Source: Amphibalanus amphitrite (Eukaryota; Arthropoda; Thecostraca; Balanomorpha; Balanidae). From it: a stretch of DNA of 64,000 bases. The notes beneath the pieces are model-generated. The model saw nothing but the letters and a program-made list of their open reading frames with translations, did no database searches and was not told the DNA's origin. A program made the translations under genes and the position numbers. Shown one piece after another: positions 36,506-47,079 of the stretch (position 1 is the stretch's first letter; the number at the start of each line of letters is the position of its first letter). The stretch covers positions 267,915 to 331,914 of the forward strand of contig NW_024882308.1 of NCBI RefSeq assembly GCF_019059575.1, read 5' to 3'.

Positions 36506-38642
36506 CTGAAATGAGGGAGGGCGACATTTGCCGTTATGGAGAGCTATCCTCTTTCCCAAATTATGTTTACTACCTATATCAATATTTGTGTTTTGTTAGG
36601 CAGGTTGAACGTCAATTAACCCGCGCCCGGCTGGGGGTCCTGGATTTCCACGCCCTGCTGGGGGGGGGGGGGTGTTTGAACACCCCCCCTTCTAACTCGG
36701 CTCCTGAGCCACGTAGCGATACGCGGAAGGCGGCGTTCGAAAGAGCGTCAAAAATAATGACGAAATCAGTTCGGTCAATTTTTTGGTCAGGTCAAAGGTC
36801 AGGTCACCAGAGGTCATTGAAGGCAAAATTTCGCCGATTTCCAGGTCGAATATCGAAAATTTCCAAGAAGCCAACGCATAACTCGGGAACCAATAGAGCT
36901 ACAGCGCCGCGGAAAAGCGCATTCGATAGCCCTATTAACGCCCTTTCTGAGTAATTCTCTCAGATTTGACCTAACGTCAACGGTTTTGCCTGCAGGGGGC
37001 AAAAACTGCAAAAATAGCCGATTTTTTCGGAAACGGGTTTTCTGCAATAACTTTTGACCCAAGCCTTGTACGAGCTTACTTTTACCGGCATCGTGTTCCT
37101 CTCGTCAAGACGCATCGAATGAACTATAACTTGACCTTGAAAGGTCAACTTGAAAATTTGACCTCAGGTCAAGGTCATGACCTGACCGGAAAGGGTCATG
37201 TTGCATATCAGTCGATCCGTATCGTCGAGCTGAACACATCTAAGGTGTTTTCATCGCTCTAGCATGCCTCTATCAAAAGTTATTTGCGAAAAACTGTTAG
37301 ATACCATTCGTGACCTAAGATGACCTCAGGGCATAAACAGGGGTCACGGACACCATTTTCATGTTCAGTGTGTCTAAACTACTTGTAATTCAGTGTTTGG
37401 GAGTGTTTATAATGTCTTTCGTCCGAAAGAGACGCATTTCAATTTTCTCCCATTGACTTATAATGGGGAGGTCGCAAAATTGACCTGACCTTAGGTCATC
37501 GATATCAAAATTCTGAGATATACATTTTGTACATGCTATTGCTCTTAGCAATCGCTGAAAGTTTCAAAGCGATCGGTCACTCGGTGTAGCTATGACAGAC
37601 ATTGAAACTTTTTATGAGGTGAGGTCACTTCAAGTGACCTGGTGACCTGACCTTGAATGACCTCGGTCTGAAATTTTCACAACATGTGTAGAATTGATGT
37701 ATGATAAGGTGTACCAAAAACGGCGGCGCTCCGCGCCGCCATTTTTGAGATATTCGCGAAAAACCACAAGGGGGGGGTGTTCAAACACCCCCCCAGCAGG
37801 GCGCGGGTTAAGATAACTTACATAACGAATCTTGATGCGAGGTACTTATTTTCGGTACATTATGAGGCGTCCACTGATAAATACCAAGCGGACAAGTCGA
37901 AATTCTCTGGTTGGCCGATTAAAGGGACCCTCTCACCTTAAAAAAGTTGATGAATTGGCATGGCGCTCGGTTCAGAAAGAGCGAAAACGAATATCTACCA
38001 AATTTCATCAAACCATTTTCACCGATTTTCAAGATTTTACACTTTTACGTTTGTTTACTTATTGGGATCTCCGCTGTTCCTAGCGACTTTATTTGAAAGT
38101 GCGGCACTTGTTGCGCGCAAAGCATAATATACCAACGCATGCTACCAAACGTTTTAGTAAAAGATTTAATAATCGTTAGATCTGCGCTGACGTCACACAT
38201 TCAGAGGGGCATTCTAATGCATTAGCCCCCCCCCCCCCTCCTTGGTAGCATCATAGTGCCGGGCTCGTTAAACTCGCCCGTTTTGTGATGCTTGCGCCTT
38301 TTTGCCCGTGTCTTTGGAGTGCTCTTAGCTGCTACCTGAGACAATGACCTGCTTCACACTTACCTTCATGTTTCTTTCCAGTATGCTGTGGACTCTAATC
38401 ACGCTCGGATGGTCCATTTTTGGAATTATATCCAGTTCTCGAGGAAAGAATTTCGCTAGAAAGTCTTTGGGAGCCACATTTTTATCCACGATCTTACAAG
38501 CCAATTTTTCAACCTTATCGCCAGCTCTATACTCAGCCATTCGAACCTTAGCATAAGAGCCTTGACCCAGTTTTTTACCCAGCGTATAACCTCTTGATTC
38601 CAGTGCTGTGTCTTCGGATTCTTTTGATGTCAATGCTGCCAT
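35930..38642 (-). CDS. Testis-specific-type serine/threonine protein kinase (TSSK family), 2 exons
   Basis: Exons 38642-38364 and 36505-35930 join in phase 0 into 284 aa, the size of the short TSSK kinases (about 270). The family phosphorylates sperm proteins late in spermatogenesis. Visible parts are the glycine loop LGQGSYAKV (25-33), catalytic Lys50 in LACK, the alpha-C glutamate in PRELDII (Glu69), the catalytic loop HRDLKCEN (142-149), the metal-binding motif DLG (162-164) instead of the usual DFG, the activation segment ending APE (190-192), and DVWSMGVIVY (205-214). Phe to Leu in DFG is tolerated in many active kinases, and all catalytic residues are present. The C-terminus stops right after the kinase domain. 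The ATG is in good context (AAAATGG). The single 1.86-kb intron contains a 1188-bp TTAA element and another MITE. Family assignment is from overall pattern; the exact member is uncertain. Confidence 0.88.
36620..37807. mobile_element. TTAA-flanked element, TGTTTGAACA subfamily, in the kinase intron (1188 bp)
   Basis: TTAA lies at 36616-36619 and 37808-37811. TIRs, paired palindromes (G run, TGTTTGAACA, C run) and interior are nearly identical to 14442-15629, and the total length is the same, 1188 bp. This points to recent movement of a non-autonomous element. No ORF; many AGGTCA motifs. Confidence 0.88.
37923..38218. mobile_element. TTAA-type MITE with AGGGACCCTC end, truncated
   Basis: TTAA (37919-37922) is followed by AGGGACCCTCTCACC. 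The body matches the element 41503-41981 in reverse (CTCGGTTCAGAAAGAGCGAAAACG, GACGTCACACATTCAGAGGGG, read in pieces). It stops at a C run near 38230. Confidence 0.6.
38364..38642 (-). CDS. TSSK-type kinase exon 1 (N-lobe)
   Basis: Encodes residues 1-93: a short N-terminal leader, the glycine loop, Lys50, Glu69 and the end of the N-lobe (SVIRVHSILERNMK). The donor is AAG/GTAAGT, a near-consensus site. Confidence 0.9.
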
Positions 38643-39268
38643 TTTTAGCCTCTTTCAGTGCTATGAATTTAGCAATTTCGAAAATGCATTTAATTGTGCT
38701 TGAACTTATTCCACTAAATATTCGTATGAGATTGTAATGTTTTTTGTTATGATATTTATTTTATCTCTTTAAAAAATGATATTCATAATTACATGCTTTT
38801 GATAAATTTAAGCCCGAAAAATGCACTGAAAATTTGAAGCGTACAAGAATTTGTCTTCTTGCCAAATTTGTCTTCGCCGGCGAACTTTCCGCTCCGAGTC
38901 TTCTTGCCAATCGTCTTTGATTTCGTTATTTAAACATGTGTGTGCTTTAAATGCGTGCTACTTTTTAGGAAGAACTCCGAGTGTCGTAACTTAATGTCTA
39001 GTGAGAGAAGGGCATATTTACCTTTTTTAGAAACTGACGCATTTCAAAATTCCAGAAAGAACTTACTTTTTCCGGGAAGAAAGGTTAAGGAGCTGTTGAA
39101 TGCGCCTTTTGCTGTCGATGCTATAGTGGGTGTGGGCGATAAATTAGGACAAACGTGCATGTCTTACAAAAAACGTCATATCTTCTACAAAAATGAATAT
39201 ATTGACTCCAAATTTGGCACACTTCCTCCTTGCTATGTCCACATCCTGTCTCACTCGATGAATCCCCT
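38643..39268. other. Kinase upstream region; no gene
   Basis: AT-rich DNA upstream of the kinase start. The words TCTTCTTGCC and GTCTTCGCCGGCGAACTTTCC at 38855-38910 look repetitive. No exon or promoter element could be assigned. Confidence 0.4.
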
Positions 39269-39935
39269 TTAAGCCTCCATGACACGTTCGATTCGGTTGC
39301 AGAACCGCTTGTACGCGCTGGCCACCATGGCCTTGTCCAGGAAAGCCATCACCTCGGTCATCTTGATCTTCAGGGAGGATTTAGTGATGTGAAAGTGATC
39401 GTTTACTTCGTCAGGGGAGCTGCCTATGGGGCCAGATGTTTTTTTGGCCGGAGCTCCTTCATGTTTTCCTCCCGCCCTGCGGTGTGGGCTGTTGCTCCGT
39501 CTTGCTGGAAGGCGTAGTGACGGCTTCCAATAACGCCCTTCATAATGGCTTTACCACTGTGTCCATCAAATATTTGTACGCATCAGCATTGACCCTCAGG
39601 CCCTCCTTAAAGAAGAAAGACGGCATAGTTAAATGCACGCTCATTGGAGACGACTGTCAGCACCATCACAGTGGCTGGAGTCCTGAAGGAATCCCATCTT
39701 CTCTTATGGGCCTTCTTTTGCACAGAAACTTCATTGTGGCTCTCTCCGCCCACCACCCTTCCATCAAACTCCTTATTAATCCGATAACACAGGATTCTGG
39801 GGCTTTTGTTAAACTCTACTATTTTGCCAAATGCCAGCGGTCCTCCCAGCGCGGAGCCCAACGACAAGGGCGCCCTTTTTCTCTTCTCTTGTGCTTCAAA
39901 ACGCACAGATCATTGCAAAATTCAGGTTAAAGACC
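39269..39935 (-). pseudogene. Broken Tc1/mariner-like transposase, C-terminal half
   Basis: On the minus strand several frames together resemble the catalytic half of a Tc1/mariner-type transposase: ESHNEVSVQKK and SFRTPATVMVLTVVSNE (39700s), FFKEGLRVNADAYKYLMDTV (about 39600), a QQDGA-like catalytic stretch near 39500 seen only across frameshifts, and FLDKAMVASAYKRFCNRIER before a TAA at 39269-39271. At least three frame disruptions are present. No TIRs were found around it. Confidence 0.6.
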
Positions 39936-39968
39936 GAGAACGAACAGCTAATGAAGCTCACACCTTAA

Positions 39969-41035
39969 CCCGCGACCGCCTGGTGGGGGGGGGGGGGGGG
40001 GGTCGGATCCGACCCTCCCTCCGTTTTTTTCCTGAATAACTCATGAACCGCTTCCGCTATCAACTTGAAACTTGGCATACCTTCTCCCCCATCAATTTGA
40101 CGTCTTTTGTGCAATTTTTAAGAAAAATTTCCAATTTTTTTTTAGATATATCGATTTTAGTGATGTAACTACATGGCGTTTTCAGTCAAGAAAGGTAAAT
40201 GTTTAAAAAATCGCCAAAAATCAAGGTTTAAAGCAAATTGCAAATTAAGAACATGAATAGACGCAGCTCAACGAGTTCTTTAAAATGGCTATCTCGGATT
40301 TTCCATAAAATGCGTTTTTTACCCCTGAAAATTCAAAAAACTATATTTCTTTTGGAAAACACCTAATAAAATTCAAAATATTGAGATTTAAAAAAAAACG
40401 GAATATATGTTATAGAGCTCTATTAGAACATTATATGTCCCAAATTACAACTTAAAAAAGCATTTTTTATATCAAAAATAAAAAGTTGAAAATTGACTTT
40501 TTTCTTAGCCCTCGTTTAGTTATGTATGGTATTAAACGATTCTTGATGCTTTCAATGCACACTTATCACCAGCACAGTGACTTGGGGTCACATATAACCA
40601 TATCGGATTCGGCGTGAAAAATAAGCCATAAAACATGTGTCGCACGCCCATGTAGCAGAAAGTGAAAACCGTGACCTTTCGTGACCTGACCTGACCTTGC
40701 TTGACCCGTACTTAGTTTGACCCCTCTACGCACATGGTACATTCACTAGGTCTTTGAGGTCATTTTTGGTGAGTTTCGAGCAGCAGCTATCGATTCCGCT
40801 GTCCGTAAGCCTAATCATGCAAAACCCCAGAATTTGACCTTTCACCTGACCTTGATCCGAAAGTTGACCTCAATCTTAAAATCTTAAGAGTGCTTTGGGA
40901 AGGTCTCGTAGAGACCTTTCGAACGCCGCCTCGCGGGGCTCGATACGACCATTGGTTCTCGAGATAGCAGGGGGGGTCGGATCCGACCCCCTCCCAGGCT
41001 GTCGTGGGTACGGAAATAGCCCAGGCAGTGCCGGG
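39969..41035. mobile_element. TTAA-flanked element, TCGGATCCGA subfamily
   Basis: TTAA lies at 39965-39968 and 41036-41039. The left TIR is CCCGCGACCGCCTGG and the right ends CCAGGCAGTGCCGGG. A G run, TCGGATCCGA and a C run lie inside the left end, and the identical core lies inside the right end (40970-40992). AGGTCA motifs are seen near the right end only. No ORF. Confidence 0.8.
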
Positions 41036-41039
41036 TTAA

Positions 41040-41502
41040 AATATCTACTCGCTCACCAGTTTATTTGCCAAATAGCGTTCTCAAAGTTGTCCTAATTTAT
41101 CGACCGCACCCTGTAGTGCCCTGAACCCTGAAATTGGACTGTTGATGACCTCTGGTGACTTGATTTTCCCCCAACCTAAAAAATGGCCGAGGTACTTCCT
41201 CATTATTTTTGACGCTCTCTCTAAAGTCGAGGTAGAGGGGTTTCAAGCTCCCTTCCCCCCCCCCCCCCCTCCTACGATCCGGCGCGGTGGGCGCCGATCA
41301 CCGGCCTGGCACGCTTTTGTGTGTGTTTCTTACTTAGCTACATTAGGTACCTACTGTAAAGAGAAAAAGACTGGCTGTTAGCGGCGAATGATTTTTAGAG
41401 CGGAATTTTGACGAAAACATGCTCCCGATAAATTGGCATTAGATATATTTTTGCGCAAAAAAGAAGATAACATTTTGGCACAATACTCCCAATGAATTTT
41501 AA
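41040..41502. other. No gene; transposon end fragment
   Basis: Around 41140-41300 the words AGGTACTTCCTCATTATTTTTGACGC and a C run followed by GGCGCGGTGGGCGCC are a remnant of a G/C-tract element end. The rest is unassigned. Confidence 0.4.
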
Positions 41503-41981
41503 AGGGACCCTCCCACCTTAACATTAGATTTGAGTTGAGATAGCCAAAATGGGGTCCCTGGCTCACAATTACCGGTTTCGGCACTCACAACATCGAGAAA
41601 TGCCTTAAATCGGAAATATTGAATTTCAAAATTGCAGCATTTTGATTCAGAGGGGCTAATGCTTAGGAATACCCCTCTGAATGTGTGACGTCAGCGCAGA
41701 TATCTAACGATTTTTAAATGTTTGACTAAAACGTTTTGTAGCACGCGGTGGTATATGCTATTTGCGCGCAACATCTGCCGCAAACGCCGCACTTCTAAAA
41801 TAAAGTCGCTAGAAACAGCGGAGATCCCAAAAAAAGTAAACAAAAGTAAAAGTCTAATATCTTGAAAACCGGTGAATATTTTTCGGTGAAATTTGGTAGA
41901 TATTCGTTTTCGCTCTTTCTGAACCGAGCGACATCACTTTCATGCCAATTCATAAACTTTTTTGGAGGTGGGAGGGTCCCT
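41503..41981. mobile_element. TTAA-flanked MITE with AGGGACCCTCCCACC ends
   Basis: TTAA lies at 41499-41502 and 41982-41985. The ends are AGGGACCCTCCCACC and GGTGGGAGGGTCCCT. The 479-bp body contains GACGTCAGCGCAGAT. Relatives are at 37923-38218 and about 30705-30830. It has no AGGTCA arrays, so this is a separate TTAA-using family. Confidence 0.75.
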
Positions 41982-42059
41982 TTAAGGAAATACCAAATTT
42001 CCCGTCGTTAGCTCAAATCGTTTTTCGTGCCAAACGAAGTGGAGGATTTAGCGACTTAT

Positions 42060-42961
42060 CCCGCGAGTTACTGGGGGGGGGGGGCGTTAAACGCCCCCAC
42101 TTTTTTCGCCGAGCCATAGCATAAAAACAACGCTTGGTACCTGTAGGGAATTGATGGAAGTCTATTGTGACAAAGTTTCAAAAAAAATCGGTCCGAAAAT
42201 TTTTGAGATATCGAAGTTTTAATGACGTCATGATTTCTGAGTTTTCGACGAAAAACGGCATATGTTCAAAAAATCATATAAAATCACAGAATAGACATAC
42301 AGACATGCCGTAAACGCCATTAGACTGCCAATACCATGAACAATCAAATGGCTATCTTCGATTATTGATTATCGTTCCGCATTTTCCAAAATCTTGAACT
42401 AAATCTGGGCAATTTCTCGTGACTTCTTCACCACCATGACACATGCATTTCTTAAATTCAAGTTTTTGAGCCAAACACGTACACATATGATAAAATGAAT
42501 GTCACCATCGTGTTCTACGCCCCAAATTACCCATAAAACATGTGTCACAGGCTGCGAATATCAGTTTTGATTTTCGAGGATATGTGCCTACCAGGTTGAC
42601 CTGACCTTGACCCTGACCTATGCTTGATTGACCCCTACATGGAGCTGACACTCTTGTAGGCCTTATATGATGGATTGTGCACCGTTTTGACAGAGTTTAT
42701 GACGAGAGGCACCCATTGCGAAGTCCTGAAATCCATGCTACTGAAAGCCCGATTTCAGGTGTTTGACCTGACCTTGACCCGACCTGTTACCTCAAAATTC
42801 AATTTTAAAGTACTCATCTGAAGCGTCTCGTCGCGTTCTTTCGTTTGCCGCCTCGTGCGTTTCGCTGCGCCTATTGGTTCTCGGGTTATCGGCTGGGGGC
42901 GTTTAATGCCCCCCCCCCCCCAGCAAACGGTGGGTGGCGAAATACCCCAGCAACTGCCGGG
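42060..42961. mobile_element. G/C-tract element flanked by TTAT, CGTTAAACG subfamily
   Basis: TTAT lies at 42056-42059 and 42962-42965. The left end CCCGCGAGTTACTGGGG is followed by a G run, CGTTAAACG and a C run; the right end has GCGTTTAATGCC with a C run and CAGCAACTGCCGGG. It fits the TTAA family but with the same one-base-changed target on both sides. No ORF. Confidence 0.65.
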
Positions 42962-42965
42962 TTAT

Positions 42966-43771
42966 ATAGTGGAGGATTAGGCGATTTAGCCCTAATGGGA
43001 TTTAAATGGCATAAATGTACGTACACTGATTACTTCGCTTAGCAGTGCACAACCATAACAATGGTTTCATCGCTTTTCAAATGCTTAACAAATATGACGC
43101 ATCATTTCTTCTAATGCGATGAGAAGTTTGTGGGGGTGAATGTGTTCCAACTTTGAAATTTATTTCCAATACTCCTTTGAGTTTTAGAGTAAAATGTTCT
43201 TTTTCAAACATCCCGATCCTTTGTCGCCTTTTATTGGACCACGTTTCACCTCGTGGAATGAAGCCAAAGCAGCTACAGTCTTTGATTGCACACAACACCT
43301 GATGCTGGCTAACCGTCGCTAATTGATGCACAGTTTGGAGGAATGGCGCTAAGGGAATGGTTCATCTCTGGCGGAAGATCGTCCACCCCGAACCGTGTAC
43401 CACTGGAAGATGTACTTGGAGACAGTGCTGTCTCCCACTGGCGGACAGGGACACGGGGCCGCGGTACTGGCCGGCCTGGCAGCCGCGTTGTTCGGACGCA
43501 TTCCCAAGTGGTGGGCGACCGCAGTGGCTCTCCTAAGCCGCCGAAGGCCTTGCGCGACTCACAAAAATAAATATTAGCTTTAGTGTGTCAACGCCCATGC
43601 AACGCACGTGAAATAGCGGACATGTATGTATCACAAACCGACCGGACGCGCGTGTAATGCCACAGTTTTGTGTCTCCTGATTGGACCGGGGGCGCGGCGG
43701 CTCGGGCAAGTCTGCCCACCGGCCGGACGGCTCACTCCGGTGAAGGCTGGTGCCGACCGACTGGCGCGCAT
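42966..43771. other. No confident gene; one small candidate exon
   Basis: Downstream flank of the proteoglycan-like gene. The plus-strand frame 43395-43577 is described separately. No polyadenylation signal for the minus-strand gene was recognised. Confidence 0.4.
43395..43577 (+). CDS. Possible small protein or terminal exon
   Basis: A 60-aa frame with a hydrophobic, Ala/Leu-rich middle (HGAAVLAGLAAALFGRIPKW) and basic end. It finishes at a TAA overlapping AATAAATATT, which contains a canonical polyadenylation signal at 43566. The other two frames are also open here because the DNA is GC-rich, and no homolog is recognised. It could be the last exon of an unseen plus-strand gene or chance. 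Confidence 0.2.
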   Translation: MYHWKMYLETVLSPTGGQGHGAAVLAGLAAALFGRIPKWWATAVALLSRRRPCATHKNKY

Positions 43772-44427
43772 CTACTTGCTGCTCAGCAGGTCCTCGCCCT
43801 CGATTCCCAGCTCGGGCTCGTGCGAGATGCCCGAACCCTCGGCGTCGTCGAGTGCCGCCTCACCGGACGCTTCCAGCAGCAGCGGCTCAGAGGTCTCGTC
43901 TAGACTGACCCGTCGACCAGATCCCTCCACCGCGTCAAAGGCCACTTCGCCAGACCCCTCCAGGGCGAAGCGCAGCTGCTCGCTCGCGGCTCCGTCGAAC
44001 TGGTAGTCGGCGCCGGATCCCTCGACAGCCTCGGCGTCGTCCTGTGCCGGCGCGCCGGACGCCTCGATCGGCTCCTGGAGCGCCGCGGTGCGGGCAAAGT
44101 CGGCCACGACGCCGGAGCCCTCCACGTGCTCGGCGTCGTCGGCGACCACGCCGCTGGCCTCGATGGCGTCCTCGTCGAACACCAGCTGCGCAGCAAACGA
44201 GTCGTCGTCAGCCTCGTCGGACTCGTCAGCCTCGAGCCCGCTGCCCTCCGAGTCGGCCTCCTCCTCTTCAGACTCGGCCTTGGCCTCCTCGGCGGCCTCA
44301 TCAGCGGCCTCTTCGGCCTCGTCAGCGGCCTCTTCGGCAGCGGCCTTCACCTCCTCGGCGGCCGCGACTACTTCCGGGTCGTCGTCCTCGGGTTGGTACG
44401 GCTCGGCCGCACCCTGCGGGAACTTGC
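43772..44427 (-). CDS. VWC/Ser-Gly protein exon 4 (acidic tail and stop)
   Basis: Encodes the last base pair of Gly118 and residues 119-335. The acceptor is GCGTTTCAG. It contains all nine E-(G/A)-S-G sites and ends LGIEGEDLLSSK. Codon use is strongly GC-rich, so antisense and shifted frames also stay open; those are ignored. Confidence 0.82.
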
Positions 44428-47033
44428 CTGAAACGCGCCAGGGCAGACGTCAGGCATTGCGGTTTAGAACGGTTGTGGAATGCGGATGACACGTAATGGA
44501 CAGTAAAGATGCAGGCGCACAGTGTGCGCCTGCACTAGTGCTCGTGTGTTTGTTGAATAAGATTCTACGCCCGCTGAGCTGGACGCTAGTCCACGAGCTC
44601 AGCACGGTGAGACAGTGGGCTTTCGGAGAGTGGAACTGCGGGGACATGGTTCGGGCGGTTGTGGCGCCCAGGACGGCCCACCGGCAGGCCGACTAACCGA
44701 GCGAGGCGCAGTGGTCGTAGCTGGGACAGCAGAGGCCCGCCAGGTGGCGCGGCTCACAGTCGTCCCGCACGATGCACTGCAGCGCCGTGCTGCGAACGCT
44801 GCCGCCCACGCAGAAGCGCACTGCGCACGGATCGCTCGGGTCCTCGATCCGACTGCCATCCTCGTACGTTTCGCCGTTGTGATAACAGGCTGAAACGACC
44901 GCGACAATGGAGACGTCTGGTACACCGTCTTGGAACTACGTCTCGCCACCTAGCGGGCGCCGTTCGAAACACGACAGCTACGACGATATATATTGATTTC
45001 GACAGGTTCTCAAAATGTTCTTCTTTTCCTTTCGGCTTCACGCAAAAACTAATAATCCTCCAGATTCTATTAGCAACATAAGCAAAATTTTCGTCGAAAA
45101 TTAAAAATTTAAAACCTTTACACATACCTACCTAAATGCTGTTTAGTCCTCTCGTCGCCAATGGAAAATCATTATATATAATATAAACGGGCCATTCTTA
45201 GTGTCCGGATGCTAGCAAAGATTATGAAGTTCCAAAGAATTCCAAAGCATTTTGGGATGGTTGTTATGTCATATGGCATTTCGGCAGAGAAGAAGTGCTC
45301 TATATCGTCTCTCCTCCGCATTATACATATGTACATGGGTGTGGTAGTGGGTACCGCTGAGCTCCTTCGCTCCAATGACCAATGCCGTCATTCCGATGCC
45401 CAATCAAAGATCCGCGGCTGTTAGGTGTTGCTGGCAACGGCAGTCGGATGTCGTGGTCATGCGCGATGCTCGCCGGATTCCACACACCCGGTGTATCTTC
45501 TCCAAGCCATGTTACATGCAGACCTCCACAACCAAGCTGTAGGGTGCATGCGGATCTTGCTGGGCGTGCGTTTCAGACTTTGGCCTCCCAGAAGCGCCTT
45601 CTACCAAAATGCCCCATTTCGAATGCTTATTCCTACAAAATATCTCGCGTGGGTGGCTGCTTTTTGCTTTTTGCGCGGGGAATAAGGGCAAGTCAGGGAT
45701 GCCTTCAGTATGGTCGCATACAATAGTTGAGGGATCAATGTAGCTACCTACGCGAATTGGGGGCTCAGTAGCGCCACCTACACCAGTTGAGGGATCAACT
45801 TGTCGCTACCTACACTAGTTGGGGGTTCAGTGTCGCCACCTACACCAGTTGAGGGCTTAGTAGCGACACCTACAGCAACAGTGCTGAGAAATTCATATGC
45901 CCATGGCTCAGTTGCGCCACCTTAACTATCCGAGTTTTCAGTGGTGCCATTTGCATGGTCTCATGGTATTCATGGTATTGTCAGCGTGTCCCGCAGAAAA
46001 CCGCCAGCCGACCCTTGGGTGGACGGCGCGGATAGCTCGTGCTGCTGCTGGCCAACCCGAGCTACGGGCATGGGTGCATAGTTTAGTACGTGTCAGTGGG
46101 CGCCGTCGGAGCGCGCTCACGGCGACCGGCGCGCGCCGCTCGGCCGCAGCCCGCCGCGCCAACGGTGGCTCGGCTCACCCGGTGACCGCGGTCGGAATCA
46201 GTGTGACAGGAGGTCACTGGTCAGTTGGGAGAGAAGAGACAGCAGTGATCACAACAGCCATGGGATTCGGCGTTGGAAAGTGTTAATCTGTTCCTGTTTA
46301 TGTTTACTACCGTACATGTTAAAAAGCACACATTTCTTATGTCTGTACAGTTGTTAGTATGCCGACATTTGTTTACCATTGTACCGCAGCAGGCATTGTG
46401 ATTTTTACATGGTGAGTAGGAGGATGCGGGAAGGTGATGCTAAGAACAAACCTAACTGCCTGGTCGGCAGGGCGGTGGGCAGGGAGGGTCGGCCGCGGCG
46501 CGTGCTCTCTCACCTTCTGCGCTGTCCGTGACGTCATGAACGGTGGCCTCGATGGTCGACGGGCGCGCCATCGGAACTGGAACCGAGTCGGAAACGACGG
46601 TCAGCGGGGCAGTCGACACTCGGACAACCATCCTCGTGCAGCAGCTCACGGGACAAGACCTCTTCGGTTCCTAATTACTAGTGAAAACACACTCGCGGGG
46701 GGGGGGAGTGCCCTGGCGCCCATTAAGGCGGCCGACTTCAGCCACTTGGAAAATGAACTAAGTAAGTCTCTTGAGTCTTAAGACTGTACTACTTTAATTA
46801 AAAATATATGAAAACTTTGAAACCTAAGTTTTCGGAAATATATTTACTAAAGCGGCCAACCACCTGTTTGAGTAGGATATATTTATTTAGACCTCATTTT
46901 TGCCATTATCGAACTGATATCGGCCGAGCAACTTAACACCAAGATGAGCCGCGGCCCACCTGGGGCTGAGGTCGTTACCTGCGAGGGTCGTGGCGGCCAG
47001 CGCCAGCACGAACAGAACTCTGAAGGAGGCCAT
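43772..47033 (-). CDS. Secreted VWC-domain protein with nine acidic Ser-Gly sites (candidate proteoglycan core), 4 exons
   Basis: Exons 47033-46979, 46618-46514, 44889-44698 and 44427-43772 join in matching phase (all phase 1) into 335 aa. Residues 1-18 form a signal peptide (MASFRVLFVLALAATTLA). Residues 55-114 form a VWC-like domain starting CYHNGETYEDGS, with eight cysteines (55, 75, 80, 92, 98, 107, 108, 114); two of the usual ten are missing after GGSV. The tail is very acidic: an Ala/Glu-rich stretch (139-175), then nine E-(G/A)-S-G motifs with serines at 180, 209, 222, 241, 255, 276, 287, 305 and 316. Acidic residues before Ser-Gly are the known signal for xylosylation and glycosaminoglycan attachment, so a chondroitin or heparan sulfate proteoglycan is inferred. 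VWC domains often bind BMP-type ligands or matrix. No orthologue name is recognised. No transmembrane segment or GPI signal is visible. Confidence 0.8.
44698..44889 (-). CDS. VWC/Ser-Gly protein exon 3 (VWC-like domain)
   Basis: Encodes residues 54-117, the whole cysteine domain from CYHNG to CASL. Acceptor CGTTTCAG, donor CTCG/GTTAGT. Being a single phase 1-1 exon, it is a classic shuffling module. Confidence 0.82.
44890..46513. other. Intron 3 of the VWC/Ser-Gly gene
   Basis: No exon recognised. It contains a tandem repeat at 45722-45880 (listed separately). The region 45980-46260 is GC-rich with several open frames, but without splice-supported coding sense. Confidence 0.45.
45722..45880. 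repeat. Tandem repeat, unit about 36 bp, four copies
   Basis: Copies of CACCAGTTGAGGG / CTAGTTGGGGG-type units with GCGCCACCTACA spacers. Units are diverged and the period varies by a few bases. Confidence 0.65.
46514..46618 (-). CDS. VWC/Ser-Gly protein exon 2
   Basis: Encodes residues 19-53, the first part of the mature chain (VSTAPLTVVSDSVPVPMARP onward), which is Ser/Thr/Pro-rich and might be O-glycosylated. The acceptor (TTGTCCGAG) is weak, but it is the only nearby one that keeps the frame from exon 1. The donor is GAAG/GTGAGA. Confidence 0.65.
46979..47033 (-). CDS. VWC/Ser-Gly protein exon 1 (signal peptide)
   Basis: ATG followed by ASFRVLFVLALAATTLA, a clear signal peptide with a short basic start, a Leu/Val/Ala core and Ala before the cut. 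The donor is GCAG/GTAACG in phase 1. Confidence 0.8.
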
Positions 47034-47079
47034 AGTTGTATCGATGTGTCACGGCGGCTGCGGCTGAAACAGACAGAGG

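Noticed and set aside
39436-39930. 164-codon plus-strand frame
   Set aside because: It is antisense to the broken Tc1/mariner-like transposase.
44044-44496. Pro/Arg-rich plus-strand frames over 43.9-44.5 kb
   Set aside because: They are shadows of the GC-rich exon 4 of the minus-strand secreted protein, whose frame is supported by splicing phase and motif repetition.
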